Origin: Parus major | Taxonomy: Eukaryota > Chordata > Aves > Passeriformes > Paridae | Assembly (NCBI RefSeq): GCF_001522545.3 | Contig: NC_031799.1 | Location: forward strand, 46,062,485 to 46,126,484 | Length of the DNA: 64,000 bases | Direction: 5' to 3' | Shown here: one piece after another, positions 37,488 to 49,653 of the stretch | Layout: each line of letters begins with the position of its first letter | Numbering within the stretch: position 1 is the stretch's first letter | Program-made: the position numbers and the translations under genes | Notes under the pieces: model-generated | Database searches by the model: none | What the model was told of the DNA's origin: nothing | Seen by the model: only the letters and a program-made list of their open reading frames with translations

Positions 37488-40400
37488 TCTGTATATAGAA
37501 GTATTCTGTAACAGACTCAAACCTATCTGACTGATTTCTCTCTTTCTTTTTTTAATCCATATTCTGAGTCTTTCTGTTATGGTGTTTGGAATCCTCCATT
37601 TTTTTAGAAATATTTATTTCTAATTATTAAAAATAATTATGCTGCTCTTAGTTAATTCTCTACTTTGTTTCTTTCAGCTTGAATGTTTGAGTACCTAGAC
37701 ATCCAGTCTAAATTTTAACCTACAGTTTCTAGATTATTGACTTCATTGATTTTTTTTGCATTTGTGGCAGTATTTATATTGTAAGTGCTCTGAGAGACTA
37801 TTTGCTTTTAAACTGGATTTTGCTTTAAATCACAAAACAGATTTTCACTTGTCCTAGGCACTGTAAAATTAGTGTTTATTAGCTGTCAGTTTTATATAAA
37901 GTCTCAACTGATTTTCCTAGTTCAAGGATCACAGATAAATAAGATGATGATCTATTCTTTTTTATTTTCTGCCTCAAAGAAAAGAAAATTAAGAAAAAAC
38001 AATTTTTAACGAATCAAAAGGGAGGAATTAGTACTAAAATGTATGTGAAATAGAAAAAGCAGAAATTGATGGAAATTGTGAATAGAATTCTTGTGAGGTA
38101 CAAATAAATCTATAAGGTGAAAACCAGTATAGACTTCATATTCATGCTCTAAGTTTGGAGCACATGTAAGAAGTTATGACCTCACTGAATGCCAAATCCT
38201 TCACCAACACCAGAAGCCCTTATATAAGAATTATTTTCCGGAGTGAAAAATCACTAAGTCATCAACAGAGAAAACACAGATTGGTGTCTACGCTTCACTT
38301 CAAGGATATGACGAATCTCACTGAAACTAATGCTGTAAAATAACATTAATAATACCTCCTTCATATTTAAATTTAAACATACTTTAATCTGTGTGCTATG
38401 CAGTAGTCTTTCCAAAAAGAAATGTCTGTAGATTTGGGATTTAATCGTGACTTTGTTGTGTAGTGCTATATATCCATTCCTAATAGCATGAATAACTTGA
38501 TGATAATAAAGTCATCTTGTGACTGTTCTCTTTGATTAAAAGCAGGTATCCATTGCTTGAGAATAGTTCGTGTCCATCCCAAGCTATGCTAAGATTTAAA
38601 AAAACAGAAACTAGTCATAGCAGCACCTAGAGCAAACTACTTGTGCTATGACTATTATCTGTTATTGAGGATTTTCTCATTTGGTATGCAGAACATTCAT
38701 GTACTTTACTAAATTATAGGCAATAACCTTTTTGGTTGTTTTTTTTTTTTTTTTAATATAAGCAACCTGCAAGCAGAATACGCACTGTCTTGTTGTGATG
38801 TTATTTTTTCTTGCTGAGTTAAATTTCTTCTTGCTGAGTAAATAACAGACTGTTACTGTGTAAAATGCAAAAGAAGGGAGAGAGTTAGACCTTGAGGTAA
38901 CAATATTCATGTGGACTACAGAAATCAACATTTCTTTTGAAGTTTATCCTTGTGTAGATCAGGCCTGCTTGTGTTACCCCACTTCTTGGAGGAGTATGTG
39001 CAAGTGTAAATATTGCATAAATGAAATGCCATACCCTGCTCAGGCTTGTATTTTACTCACAGTTAGTATTTCAGCTCTGGAATTTAATATTTGCTTTTCT
39101 CGATCTTTTTTTTTTCCTACCCCCAAGAAAACACAACAGCTCATATATAAATCCAAAATTAAAAGAGTGCTTAAATTCAATTGTTTTGAAGTGGTCCCTT
39201 CCACTAAACCCTGTCAGAATTTTTTTTATTCTTGTAGTACAAAGCTAGTTTTTGTGACCAGACAGAAAAAATTTCAATACTATACTGGTGCATGTTCTTG
39301 CCAAGTAAATGTACTAGTCGCATTCCTTATCATAATAGAGATTCCTATTTCCAAATGCTACCTAATATGCTGAGGAAAAGCTATGGATATGTGCATTTGA
39401 CTTCAATTTCCTAGTGCCCTTTAACCATTTTGTTTTATGCATAACAGGATTAACACATTTCCATGAGATAAATGAGAATATGAAGGAACTTTAAGACCTG
39501 TTAATGTGTATTTTTTTTTTCTGTGCCTGCTCTACAAGAAGCCAAGTGGAGTTGTTGTTGGTTTTTTTTTTGCATGTTTTTTTTTTTGCAGGACTGTGTT
39601 TAGCTGAAAGTGGTTACTTCTAAATGCATTGTATTCATACGATAATCCAGACTCTTGTACAACTATACTGTTTTCTGCTCCTTGGAATGTAATTCAAGGG
39701 ACTCAATTTCAGAGGTTGCCCTAGCTCCTCCCAATCAACAGTAATTAATTCTAGAACCCTCAGGAATCAGCAGAGGGGTGCGTGCCACTTAAAAGCAGGG
39801 ACATGATGGTTGTCCAGTGTTTTTCATGGGAAAGACCCATGGATGTTTTTGCCTCCGCAAGGAATAGCCCCAAAGCTCCTTTGCTAAGGAACTTGCAGGA
39901 GTGGGTTCTTGAATATGTTAAGTAAGATGTATCACAGCAGTGATGGTTCATTTATCTCACTCTGAATTCCAAATTTCCTGGAGACAGAAGGATGAGAATG
40001 TTTTTTGATATTGACGGAAAATGACAAGAACTTTGGAAGTCAAGAAGAACTAATCAAGCGACCTACTTGATGCTCTTTTTCATCAAGTGGTCAACTAATA
40101 GGGCTTGAATACAATTGTCAATTAAATTGAAAGCCATCATATACCTTATTTCAGCAGGTGAGGAATAGTCAAACTTAAGTGTTCAATAAAATTCAGCTCT
40201 GAATTAGGTTCCATAAAGTGAGATGGACTTGTCTCACATTGTCTTTCCAAAGCGTGAGAAGGGAATGAATTTGTCTACTGTTTCTGGTTCACATCCATCT
40301 GCCTTAGTATTCATACATTTAGCAGAGAAGCAGGAGGTGATAGCTAACAAGAACTCCCACAGATTCGGGCTAAAAGCAGCTTTTCTAACAGCAAAAGACA

Positions 40401-40498
40401 CAAAGGGGATCTGACTCCTTTCTCTGTTCTCCTTCTCTTTGAGTGCAACTTCACCAGCTCATGCAGCAGGGCCATGCTGCAGTCATCACACGCTGATA
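37488..40498. other. AT-rich spacer, nothing recognised
   Basis: Poly-T tracts (for example about 38739-38754 and around 39551-39588) and chance open frames only. The longest frame is 154 codons at 38909-39373, in AT-rich sequence with no recognised domain. Confidence 0.45.
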
Positions 40499-40599
40499 TC
40501 TTCAGAAGACTGATACACGTTCAGACAAAGAGTTTGCTTTGTAGCCTCTTGTCTTTTGACATACAGCAGGTTGCAGCCTGTCCTTTAATAAGGTCCAGT

Positions 40600-40839
40600 G
40601 ACTCAGTATTCTCGAGTGTGGCCCGGCTAGCTCCGTGATGATGTTTCTCTTCACTCGAGTTTCGAGCCAGCATATGTTTGTGGGGTTCACTGATTTTTTT
40701 CAGGAATTTGAGTCTATAGAGCGAGTAAAGAAATCAGGGGGGGACTCTTTCTCTGGTTTGCATTCCACAGTTTATTTCTGTGAAGGGGAATCCAAGGGAC
40801 GAGAGACCAAGGATTTGGGGTCTGAGGGTCTCTTTTAAC
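40600..40839 (-). mobile_element. LTR-like fragment left of the gap (tentative)
   Basis: This block has many CpG sites for the region. Its minus strand carries AAATAAA followed by a U5-like stretch ending in ...GAACCCCACA near 40679, then a downstream leader-like stretch. That layout resembles the 3' part of an LTR in minus orientation. No target-site duplication could be found because the gap removes the centre. It could instead be another repeat or a short regulatory element. Confidence 0.35.
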
Positions 40840-41143
40840 NNNNNNNNNNNNNNNNNNNNNNNNNNNNNNNNNNNNNNNNNNNNNNNNNNNNNNNNNNNNN
40901 NNNNNNNNNNNNNNNNNNNNNNNNNNNNNNNNNNNNNNNNNNNNNNNNNNNNNNNNNNNNNNNNNNNNNNNNNNNNNNNNNNNNNNNNNNNNNNNNNNNN
41001 NNNNNNNNNNNNNNNNNNNNNNNNNNNNNNNNNNNNNNNNNNNNNNNNNNNNNNNNNNNNNNNNNNNNNNNNNNNNNNNNNNNNNNNNNNNNNNNNNNNN
41101 NNNNNNNNNNNNNNNNNNNNNNNNNNNNNNNNNNNNNNNNNNN
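40840..41143. other. Assembly gap (304 N)
   Basis: A run of 304 undetermined bases. Any open frame crossing it is meaningless. The flanking sequence is LTR-like, which makes collapse of a repeat the likely cause. Confidence 0.99.
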
Positions 41144-41300
41144 TGGGCTAAAGAAACTTCAAGCAGCTGGAAATGCCAGCAGGGTCTTCTCTTTTACTCT
41201 ATCCGGCCTCTCGCCGTGGGGCTGAGGGGAGAAACTTCGGTAACCATGGTAACTTGACACCAGGTAAACAGTTAGGGGAAAGAAAAGCTGGGGGGTGGAA
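41144..41300 (-). mobile_element. LTR-like fragment right of the gap (tentative)
   Basis: CpG-bearing sequence (GGCCTCTCGCCGTGGGG) is followed by CTTCGGTAACCATGG and TAACTTGACACC. Read on the minus strand it contains GGTGTCAAGTTACCA, which closely matches GGTGTTAAGTTACCA at 45923-45937 on the plus strand. The shared motif suggests both come from one LTR family. No boundaries or target-site duplication were found. Confidence 0.33.
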
Positions 41301-41599
41301 ATCACAACTAAAAGATAAGAAAAAATACATTTCAGGCTATCAGTTACAACAGTCCAGTACTATTCTGCTGTTTAACCAACCTATGGGTGGATGTACACGG
41401 TGACTTTTCCTTTTGATTAAGGTCACTACTACCTCTTCAGTTCGTTCTTGTCTGTTTTTTGGAAACTGGGAAAGGACAGTGGTTGGACCACTTACGGAGA
41501 ATATAAGGTTATAAAACATCAGAACTTTGTGTAATGACTTGAAACGGCATTTTTCTTCCCTTCTTTTAAGGCAGTAGTGGTCAAGCCTGGGGACACATT

Positions 41600-44500
41600 G
41601 TACCAATGAGGACCAGGAAAATTTCTACATTTCTTCTGAGTATGTTTTATATATTGATTTTCTGGAAATTCATTTTTTTCAAGTAGTCTTTGAGCTCCTG
41701 CCTGAAACCTTGAAGTTGGTGTTATTTAATACACTACCTACCAACCGTGAGGGATACAAACCTCTACTGGATGGCTTAGACTTGCGGATCACAAAATCTG
41801 AATTTTCAGTAAGTTTGACAGTGTCATTGCTTCCCTGCTCTGCCACTCACACATCTCCTAAATCTTCTTTCTTCTCTATGTCAAACAAACTCTTATTTTC
41901 ACATTGCTTCCTGCACTAGCCCTTGATGTTCCCCTCCCTTTCCCCTAGGACAAAATCTGCCTTGTGTCTGACTTAGTGCCATGTTTTGCCCCCTCATGTT
42001 GAGTGTTTGTCCCACAGAACCGAGATTGTTTCCTCTCCCCAACCCTTGCTTTGTGGCTGTACCCAATCTATTCCTCTCTCAGAGACTTCTCTATACCTCT
42101 TTTAAGATTACCCACCATTAAAAGTCATAATTAACATAAATGATAAAATAAGCATGAGTAGGAGACAAAACTCTTAAAAGCTGTTTCATACTGACTGTAT
42201 CTCAGTTTTCAGGTTTCTCCTGCAAGTCTAAGCAAGCAACTCAGTAAGCTCAAAGTATTTAATATTGTATATGTTGTTCTTTGCCTCGGTTTGCATTATT
42301 TGACAACCATTTTTTAGGTTTGTTTGTAAGAAACTTTCAGTAGTGCCAAGTTCTCTTGAAAACTCAGTACACTCCACTGAAGTACTTTTGAGTATGTGTC
42401 TGTGCATGTGTGACTACATACATACAAATACTATATATACTCCTGTACATGTATTTACCCCTCCATTATCTTGATGCCTTTTATATTTCCTTGTCTAAGG
42501 TAACTGGTGCAGATATTCAGGATAAATAGAGCACTTGATGTTGTTTCAGAAACATGTTGTTTCAGAGTGATTGCTGATATATGTCAAACAGTTTATGTGG
42601 TTTGTAATATTTTAAAGTTAGTAATTATTATTTAATGAGGATATCTGGTGAGAAATGGCCAGAAGGGAACAATATCCATCATGATTGTTAAGCTGCAGGC
42701 TCTTACGTGTTATACTACCAGAAAAAGCTGAAAACTGGAATACAGCCTTAATTACAGAAATCCTTTTCTTTTTTGTTTTTCTCCAGATAACATTTCCCAG
42801 TTATTTGGGTAAAATTTTCAGTACTAAGAGCAAGCTGCTTTGTTTTCTTCTGAAAGGCACACTTTGGTACTTGCTGACAGTGGATCTTGGTGCTTTGGGA
42901 ATTTTTGCACTGTGGGTAGGACAAAGGAAGGACAAAGGAATGTCTTCTCTATGCAGAGTTTGGGCTTCAGCAAGATTTCTGGCTTACTAGGAATCTCTAA
43001 TTATGGACTATGGACTCAAAGTTTTTGTGGTACCTTGACAATACTGTAAGTTATTGTACAGCTTCTGACACATCACTCAGGGTTCTTGATAGGATGTAAA
43101 TCTGGGTTTGCAAGAAAGTCCTCAAGGTGGCAAGGCAGAACTGCCCTCTTTGTTTCTTTCCCTTTTGTAACTCATTCATTCTGCTGCCAACTTTTTACAG
43201 AAACAAGACCCTTAGCATAGCATCCCTTATCTTCAAGAAAAGATTCTGTTGAATCAACTTCATCCTTTTTGTTTTCTGTCTCCTCTTTTCACACTCCTTG
43301 CTCAAGTGTTGGCTTGCTTAGCATGATTTAAGTGGATTCAGTTAAAACTCAGCTCCTTTTGTATATCGCCGTGCAATCTAAGGGAGACTTGTTTTAAAAG
43401 AATCAGTCTATTAGTTTTGCATTAGTTACCTGCAGGCATGAAGTCAAGTTTACTTTCTTCCTGTGGTTAGTCTCTGGTTCATATTTATGTGCTATATTTT
43501 GATGCTACCTGATAAGAATTGCCAGTGTAAATTAAAGTAGCCATGGCATAGTGAATTCAACATCCACGCCTCTGTCCCCAAGGGACCACCCCAGGAGTGA
43601 GACTAGTCGGATGTCATGAGTGTCTCGAAGGACATTCACCTTCACTGGCCCCCGACACAAAAGCTCAGGAGGGAGTGTTTAAAAATGTCCTTATGCCAAA
43701 GGCATCATTTGATGGGTGGCTGAGGTAGGTTTTGAAATGTGTAATACCACTGGAGCTGGTGCAAAGCATGTGGAACAGACCCAAAATTAGCCCACAGTCT
43801 TTAATTGCGTGATGACTCAGGTAATACTTCTTGCAGATGAGGTTTTTCTCCTCCTACTTCCTCCCTCTACTTAAAAAAATATTGTACTCCATATTTTTAT
43901 ATATTTACCAAACCCCAATTGCTTGCATTGAGCCATTTCAGGCTCCACTTTATCTATTATTTAGATTTGTATTTAATTTTAATTTCTGTTTTTCTAGGCA
44001 GGTATCTAAAGAGCATGTTGGTCCTGAGTTAGGGTGGACATATTAATAGTGAAATTAAAACACTTATGTCTGGCTTCTCTTTTAGAAGATCTCTAATCTT
44101 TACTTTCCAATGACACAGACAAAGTAGACAAACCTACCTCACCTCATAGTATTTTCTAATCAGAAGATCGGGAGTATACCTTGTTAATGAACTAAGTAGC
44201 AGTTAATTTCTCCCCAAAAAAACCCATTGGATTGTTTTTAAAAATAAACATTGAAAGGTAATAATGATTTCTATCATTAGGGATGTTTTCATAGCACTGG
44301 AACTCTCCATCAGGTTTGACAGCTTGCACACAAAAGGCTTTTAAGTTTAAAGAAATTCAATTTACTTTTACTTACAAAGGCTTTTCTCCAAATTTAATAA
44401 AATAGCCTTGGTTTCAAACATTCAAACCAAAAATTCTGGAAAGCTGGGTGCAAACTACATGAAGAGACATCATTTTCCTGGCAAATATTGCTTTCAATGA

Positions 44501-45797
44501 ATTGTCATTTTCTGATGAAACAGAAGCATTTTGAAAAATTCCCAGCTTGATGCTTTCTTGATCAACCTGCCTCACAATTACATATAACATGTGTGTTTTT
44601 GAAACCATCCCTTACTAACTGGGAACTCCAAGTTCCCCTTTGTGTAGCCAATAGCCATCAAGCTATTGTATCCATATTATGACACCTCTACCTGGAGGTA
44701 TCTTGGTATCATCTCATCCCATATCACCTTTTAAGTTGTTATACTGGGGCCATTTCTAGGGGCCTCCCCCGCTTTTATAAAGATGCTGGTTTTCCTATCC
44801 AAACTCCAACCAGGTATATGGTTTCCCACAAAACTGTTTTTCCTCACACAGCTGGTCTATCTAAGAAACTCAAGAAAAGTCACAGATTTTCCAATGTCCT
44901 GCAGAAGGAGTTTAGTAAAATGTAATGTACTTTCCCATGTCCGCAGGCTGCTATGCATGTAAAATTCTTGTCTCTTAAACACCCTTCTGCGGGACTCCCT
45001 GCCTTGGTGACACAGGATTAAGCTCATTTGAGAATTTACTTGTTAGAGGTTGCATGCCAGGGATTTTCGTGGATATGAGTCACCAAGAAATCTTGTAGTT
45101 ACTGGGTCTGTGATTTGTTAGTAATGAGTAGATAGCCTGGGACAAAGAAAGTCTTGAAGTTTATCCAGCTCCTTAGATTTAGATTTCAAACTGGTATTCA
45201 TGGTCACTTTCCCATCTTGGGTAAACTTATTTACTTATTTCAAGTAATCACAGCTGAAAAGGTGTTGTTTCTTCTTTCTGTGTAATTTCTGTCTTTAAAG
45301 AATGCCGACAATTGCAGTAGAGCAGTTCATATGTTATGTGTTGACAGCCAATAACAGGCCTGTCTGTTGGATATCAGTGGTGGGAAGGGAATGAGTTTGT
45401 TAACCCTGCCATTGAAAAGCAAATCACATCAACGCCATTTGTGTCTCTTGGCAGTATTTAACTACCAAGATGTACTGGGATGCCATAAGAAGAGAACAGT
45501 CACATTTTGCAATTGTTACCAGATGATAAATTGTGTACACCTGGTGAGCTAACACAATCCCTCTTCTCCAAAACCACTGACCTATGAAACTGCACAATAC
45601 CCATTGTGTAAAAAGGGGAACTGGAAGTTCACCAGCCCCAGTGCCCTGCCAGCTCAGCCAGGTCAACTGGAACATTGGGGTCTCCAACCACTAGGGACCA
45701 CCAGAGTGACCCTGAGGACAGAAGAATGCATGTGTAGAGGGAAAACATGTTAATTAATTTGGGGAAATTATTATATATATGTTTGGTCTGGGACAAT
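41600..45797. other. Mostly AT-rich spacer
   Basis: No supported gene. It contains an 11-bp tandem duplication at 42919-42940, a CpG-bearing patch at about 43555-43680, and a more balanced stretch at about 45560-45720 that may be repeat-derived but that I cannot name. Confidence 0.4.
42919..42940. repeat. 11-bp tandem duplication
   Basis: Two adjacent exact copies of GGACAAAGGAA. Confidence 0.8.
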
Positions 45798-45806
45798 CAA
45801 TGAATA

Positions 45807-45951
45807 TGTATGTAGAATACAGATAGACAGAAAGTTCCCTGTAGTCAGTATGCATGGATTTGGAAGGATCTATTGTCCCATGCATCTGGCCAAATATAGA
45901 ACGCCTGCTTCTTAATTCTATTGGTGTTAAGTTACCAAATTTTCGGTAACA
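45807..45951 (+). mobile_element. Short TG...CA element with 8-bp flanking repeat
   Basis: The segment begins TGTATGTAG and ends CGGTAACA. It is flanked directly by CAATGAATA on the left (45798-45806) and CAATGAATG on the right (45952-45960), an 8-of-9 match that is exact over the first eight bases. The last 30 bases (GGTGTTAAGTTACC...TTCGGTAACA) resemble the U5 end of an avian ERVL-type LTR, and share a motif with sequence near 41260. At 145 bp it is short for an LTR, and 8 bp is long for an ERV target-site duplication. A deleted LTR, a TRIM-like or MITE-like element, and coincidence all remain possible. Confidence 0.4.
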
Positions 45952-45960
45952 CAATGAATG

Positions 45961-48644
45961 AATGTGAGAGCCTAAAGTATGAAAGAAAAGGCCTAGGATA
46001 ACAGGTGTAATCTTACAGAAAGCCCCACTATCTACTCAATGTTGTTTGCTAATGGACACTGATAGAGTATTTTAAGGGACACTAAAAGGCCCATTTCTGG
46101 CCTGCTAGGATTTTTACAAAAAGAATTTTATGACTGTGCTGCCTGAAAACAAGGGTATCCAAAATCTTTACTGCAAAAGAGATTCAGCTGCAAGTAAGAA
46201 AGATGATTTTTTGCTGTTATGGTACTCTCAGGTGTTTGAGAAATGACTGGAAATAAGCAAGTTTTTCACATCTTCCACTCCACATAGTGGTTTTGAAGTC
46301 AGCCTGTGAGCAGCACGTCTAAGTGCACCTAATGGCCTCCCGACAGCCTAAGTCCATCTGTCATGTGCCAGAGAGACTCAAGGAAAGCAGTCCTTGCCTG
46401 GGCTGGGGACTGCACTGACAGGTTTGTTGCCTTCATATGCAGCTGATCTGGCCCTGAGAGTGGCCTTGCAGTACTCTTGAGGAGACAGCCCATAGATATT
46501 CACCAAGTCCAAATCAGGATTTGTGCTGCTCCTTCACAGGTGGGGAGCTACAGAGGGCTGATTTCAGTAATTACAACTCAGAAAGAATAGGTTACATGCT
46601 CTTAGTGACAGAAGGAATCCCTGAAGCTATCATACTATGACCACCACCTCTGTGCACTGGCTCATCTCTTTACACAAGATGTGGCTCCAGGTATGTGGAA
46701 TCATCTCCAGAATGATGGATATGTGCCATGGTGTTCTTTGGGTTGAGCCATGGGACTTTTGGAGTAGAATCTGTCCTAGCTGTGGGCTTGTGTCTGTACA
46801 TAATATTTCACATATATATGTTCTATATATATATGAATTATATATATATGTTTCTATATATTTCACTATATATTTCACATGTATTTTTTTTTTAAACATT
46901 AGATTATCGGAGACAATTTGCCCTTCAGCCAAGTACAAAATCTCCCAAAGTCTTTCCATACAATAAATATTCTTCTGAAAATTCCACCATGTGCAAAATT
47001 CCCTTCCTATCTTCTTCCCTAAATGGCTGCTAATCAGATGAGGGGAATAAATATTCATATTTGGACTCACCTCCCTGTCATCATTTAGTCCTGGCTGGCA
47101 CTTAGGAAAAAAAGGAAAAAAGCAACATCAACAACAAATGGTCACAAGTAACACAATTGCAAAGATTGGACAATTTTTAGGAAGATTAAAAAGAAAAGGA
47201 CAAATTAAACAGATGTTGGGTCTTCTCTGCCGCTGGAAAGACAGCATTTTTGCCATCTCATCAATAAAAACTTTTTAAGGGAGAAAAGGAAATCATCGCG
47301 GTACAAAGGACTGAAGGCCATAAGAGAGAAAATTCATAAACAGGTGAAACAATGATTTACGTGCAGGCTTCCTGCTACCAATAATATTTTGCATCTTTAT
47401 AAGCTAATAGATATGATGGTAAGCAAATTTGGAGACAGTACAAATTGGTAAGTTAGCTCTAAAAAAAGCAGCAGAAAAATGTGGCTTTACTCTCTTCTGT
47501 AGAATTGTGTTGAAGGCCCTGTTGATTCTCCCATGAAAACCCCACATTCTCACATTGCAGACATTGTAGAATGGAATCACAGCCCATGGAATACATTAAA
47601 AAAGGGAGAGGGGAGAAGATGTGCAAGGATTTGTTGATAAAGCATAAATAAAATCCAGCCCTTCTTCCAAGGGCATCTGTAAGGTGTCCCATCACTGTGC
47701 ACTGGCTTCAGCATCGGTTCCAGGAGCACCACTGAGCACCAGTGCACAGCACTGAAGTTTGTTCAAAACAGAGAGGAGCCCAGGGCCTTTCCAAATCCAC
47801 CTACACAGAAACATTTAAATGAGGAATAAAGACACAGTCTAGCTGTAATTGAAACTGGGTGTGTTTAGAGCAAACCTCACTACTAAAGAGAGACTGGTCA
47901 CAGTTAGCAAAACACCATGCTGGGATGCATGAGGGGTACCTGAGGAATGGATGGACTACTCAGAGTAGGCACTGGGGACCGTGAAGGCTCTTCCCAAGTT
48001 ATGTGCTGCTCTGGGACTGAAACACAGGAAGATATCCCCCAAAAACCATGTGTAACTTCTGCTGTGTATGTTTGAATGGAAAGGCCTGTGTTTGGCAGCC
48101 CTGCTCTGATGGACTGCCTTACTTTCAGTTATGGGGTCAGGAATTCCCCACTCACATCCCTTAGGGATCTCCTCCTCTGACTGATGGCTCTACCTGGGGC
48201 CTCTGTGTGTGAAGGTGAATATATTATATTATTTGCATGCGGTTGAGTCTGCGTCCCTGCATGTTCAGACTCAAGTCCTGCAGTTTGAGATGGTGAATGG
48301 AAGCTTTTATTTCATATCTTAACAGATGACTCTACTGGACCTATAATCAAGCTAATAGCCTGCTGGTGAGAATGTCAGAGACGTCAACAGACCTTGAGCT
48401 TAGCTGTAGGTTGAAACAGGGGACAGCAAGCATTTGCTTGATCTAAGATCTAAATTAAAACGTAAAGAAAATCACTTTTTCATGAATGAAAAGTGAACAG
48501 GACTATGCCTTAGGGTGGGATCATATTCAGGAAGTGGTACTGTCCATAAGGAGGCCAAGAAAGGAGTTGTGACTGTCCAGTGTCCTCAGAAGCAAAAGTC
48601 CACGGTGGCCTTACCATCCTGCACTACCATCTGGCACCACAGAT
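45961..48644. other. Spacer with AT-rich repeat tract
   Basis: No supported gene. An ATATAT-rich tract occupies about 46797-46890. The 146-codon minus-strand frame and the 109-codon plus-strand frame over it are made largely of that repeat and are not credible genes. Confidence 0.45.
46797..46890. repeat. (AT)n-rich imperfect repeat
   Basis: Several ATATATAT blocks are interspersed with TTTCACATATAT-like units, and the tract ends in a poly-T run. It is self-complementary overall. Confidence 0.8.
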
Positions 48645-48650
48645 TCTCAG

Positions 48651-48773
48651 AATATCCTGAGCTAAGAGGGACCTACAAGGATCATCAAACCCAGCTTTTA
48701 AGTAAAGGGCCTAACAGGGATTGAACCCACAATCCTGGTCTTACTGACACCTTGCTCTAACCATCGGAGCCAA
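48651..48773 (-). mobile_element. tRNA-Ile/CR1-X composite SINE (TguSINE1-like)
   Basis: On the minus strand the head reads TTGGCTCCGATGGTTAGAGC, then AAGGTGTCAGTAAGACC, then GTGGGTTCAATCCC. It follows tRNA-Ile in order, with an RNA polymerase III A box (TGGCTCCGATGG) and B box (GGTTCAATCCC). It runs without a break into a tail reading GGATCCTTGTAGG-like CR1-X 3' sequence, ending CTCAGGATATT. This tRNA-head, CR1-X-tail structure is that of passerine TguSINE1, which moves using CR1 machinery. The copy is about 123 bp. TCTCAG occurs at both edges (48645-48650 and 48774-48779), a possible short target-site duplication. The tRNA fold is decayed, so it is not a functional tRNA gene. Confidence 0.83.
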
Positions 48774-49620
48774 TCTCAGCTGCTCTTCAACATGGTCCAG
48801 CCTCAGCTATGGTACACAAGGAAAAAGTGCCCCAAAAACTGACTTTAGCTTGTTTCCATCAAGTCTGATTTCTTGCATTTAATGTGCACACTTTTTTTGA
48901 GCAAAAAAACATTTTCACTGTCTTTTGACCTGTCCTGTTGAAATTAGTTTCCTTTAGCAGAATTCTGTGGCACCCTCTTCTTCTTCCATGTTGTTGTGGA
49001 GAGGGTTCAACCTCCTCTTGAAAGTCTGATTTTCCTCATGTGTCATTTTACTCTCTGCACAGTACTTTCTGTATTCTTCCTTCTCAGAGTCATCCATTGT
49101 AAGGTTTTTTGGAAACCGTGACAGTTTTTGCTATGTTTCTCTGTGATTGCTGTCTGTTCTAAAAATACGTTTCTGTGATAAGGACATGTAGCTGCTCAGC
49201 ATTTTGGCTCTGCCTTTCCCTTAAAATATGTTACTGGAAGAGCAAACAGCAGAACGTGTCATTGGCATTTTCTGCAGGTCAGAATAGAGCTAAATTTTCT
49301 TTCTGTGCAATTGTTAAAGTACTGTTTACAATTCAGTACCTTGTGATATTTCTTTGTGTTTTTGTAATGCTTTCTTAGAGGGACTTGCTGACTGGAGAGA
49401 AAATTAGTATGCTGAGTACAACTATCAGTTGGTTTTGGCATCTTAAGACATTACTGGATATTGTAAAGTCACAGAATTGCCACTTCACAGCTGTGAATCT
49501 GATATTTGTAAAGGACACAAATATCTTCCCAATTCGAGAGTAACATTTGAACATACAACATCCCAGTTAAATACACTTTTGGTTTTAGAGGAAAATGCAC
49601 CACTGGGATGATTCTGGTTC

Positions 49621-49653
49621 TTCTATTTACTTTCTATTTACTTTCTATTTACT
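49621..49653. repeat. 3 x 11-bp tandem repeat
   Basis: Three exact copies of TTCTATTTACT in a row. Confidence 0.9.

Noticed and set aside
38909..39373. 154-codon plus-strand frame
   Set aside because: It is AT-rich with composition drifting along its length, has no known domain, and overlaps another open frame and poly-T tracts. I judge it a chance frame.
40780..41151. 123-codon open frame
   Set aside because: It consists almost entirely of the N gap.
46630..47070. 146-codon minus and 109-codon plus open frames
   Set aside because: Both run through the ATATAT-rich repeat tract and show Tyr/Ile runs from it. There is no domain content.
48690..48773. A functional tRNA-Ile gene on the minus strand
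   Set aside because: The stems are decayed and the sequence fuses directly into a CR1-X tail, so it is the head of a SINE.
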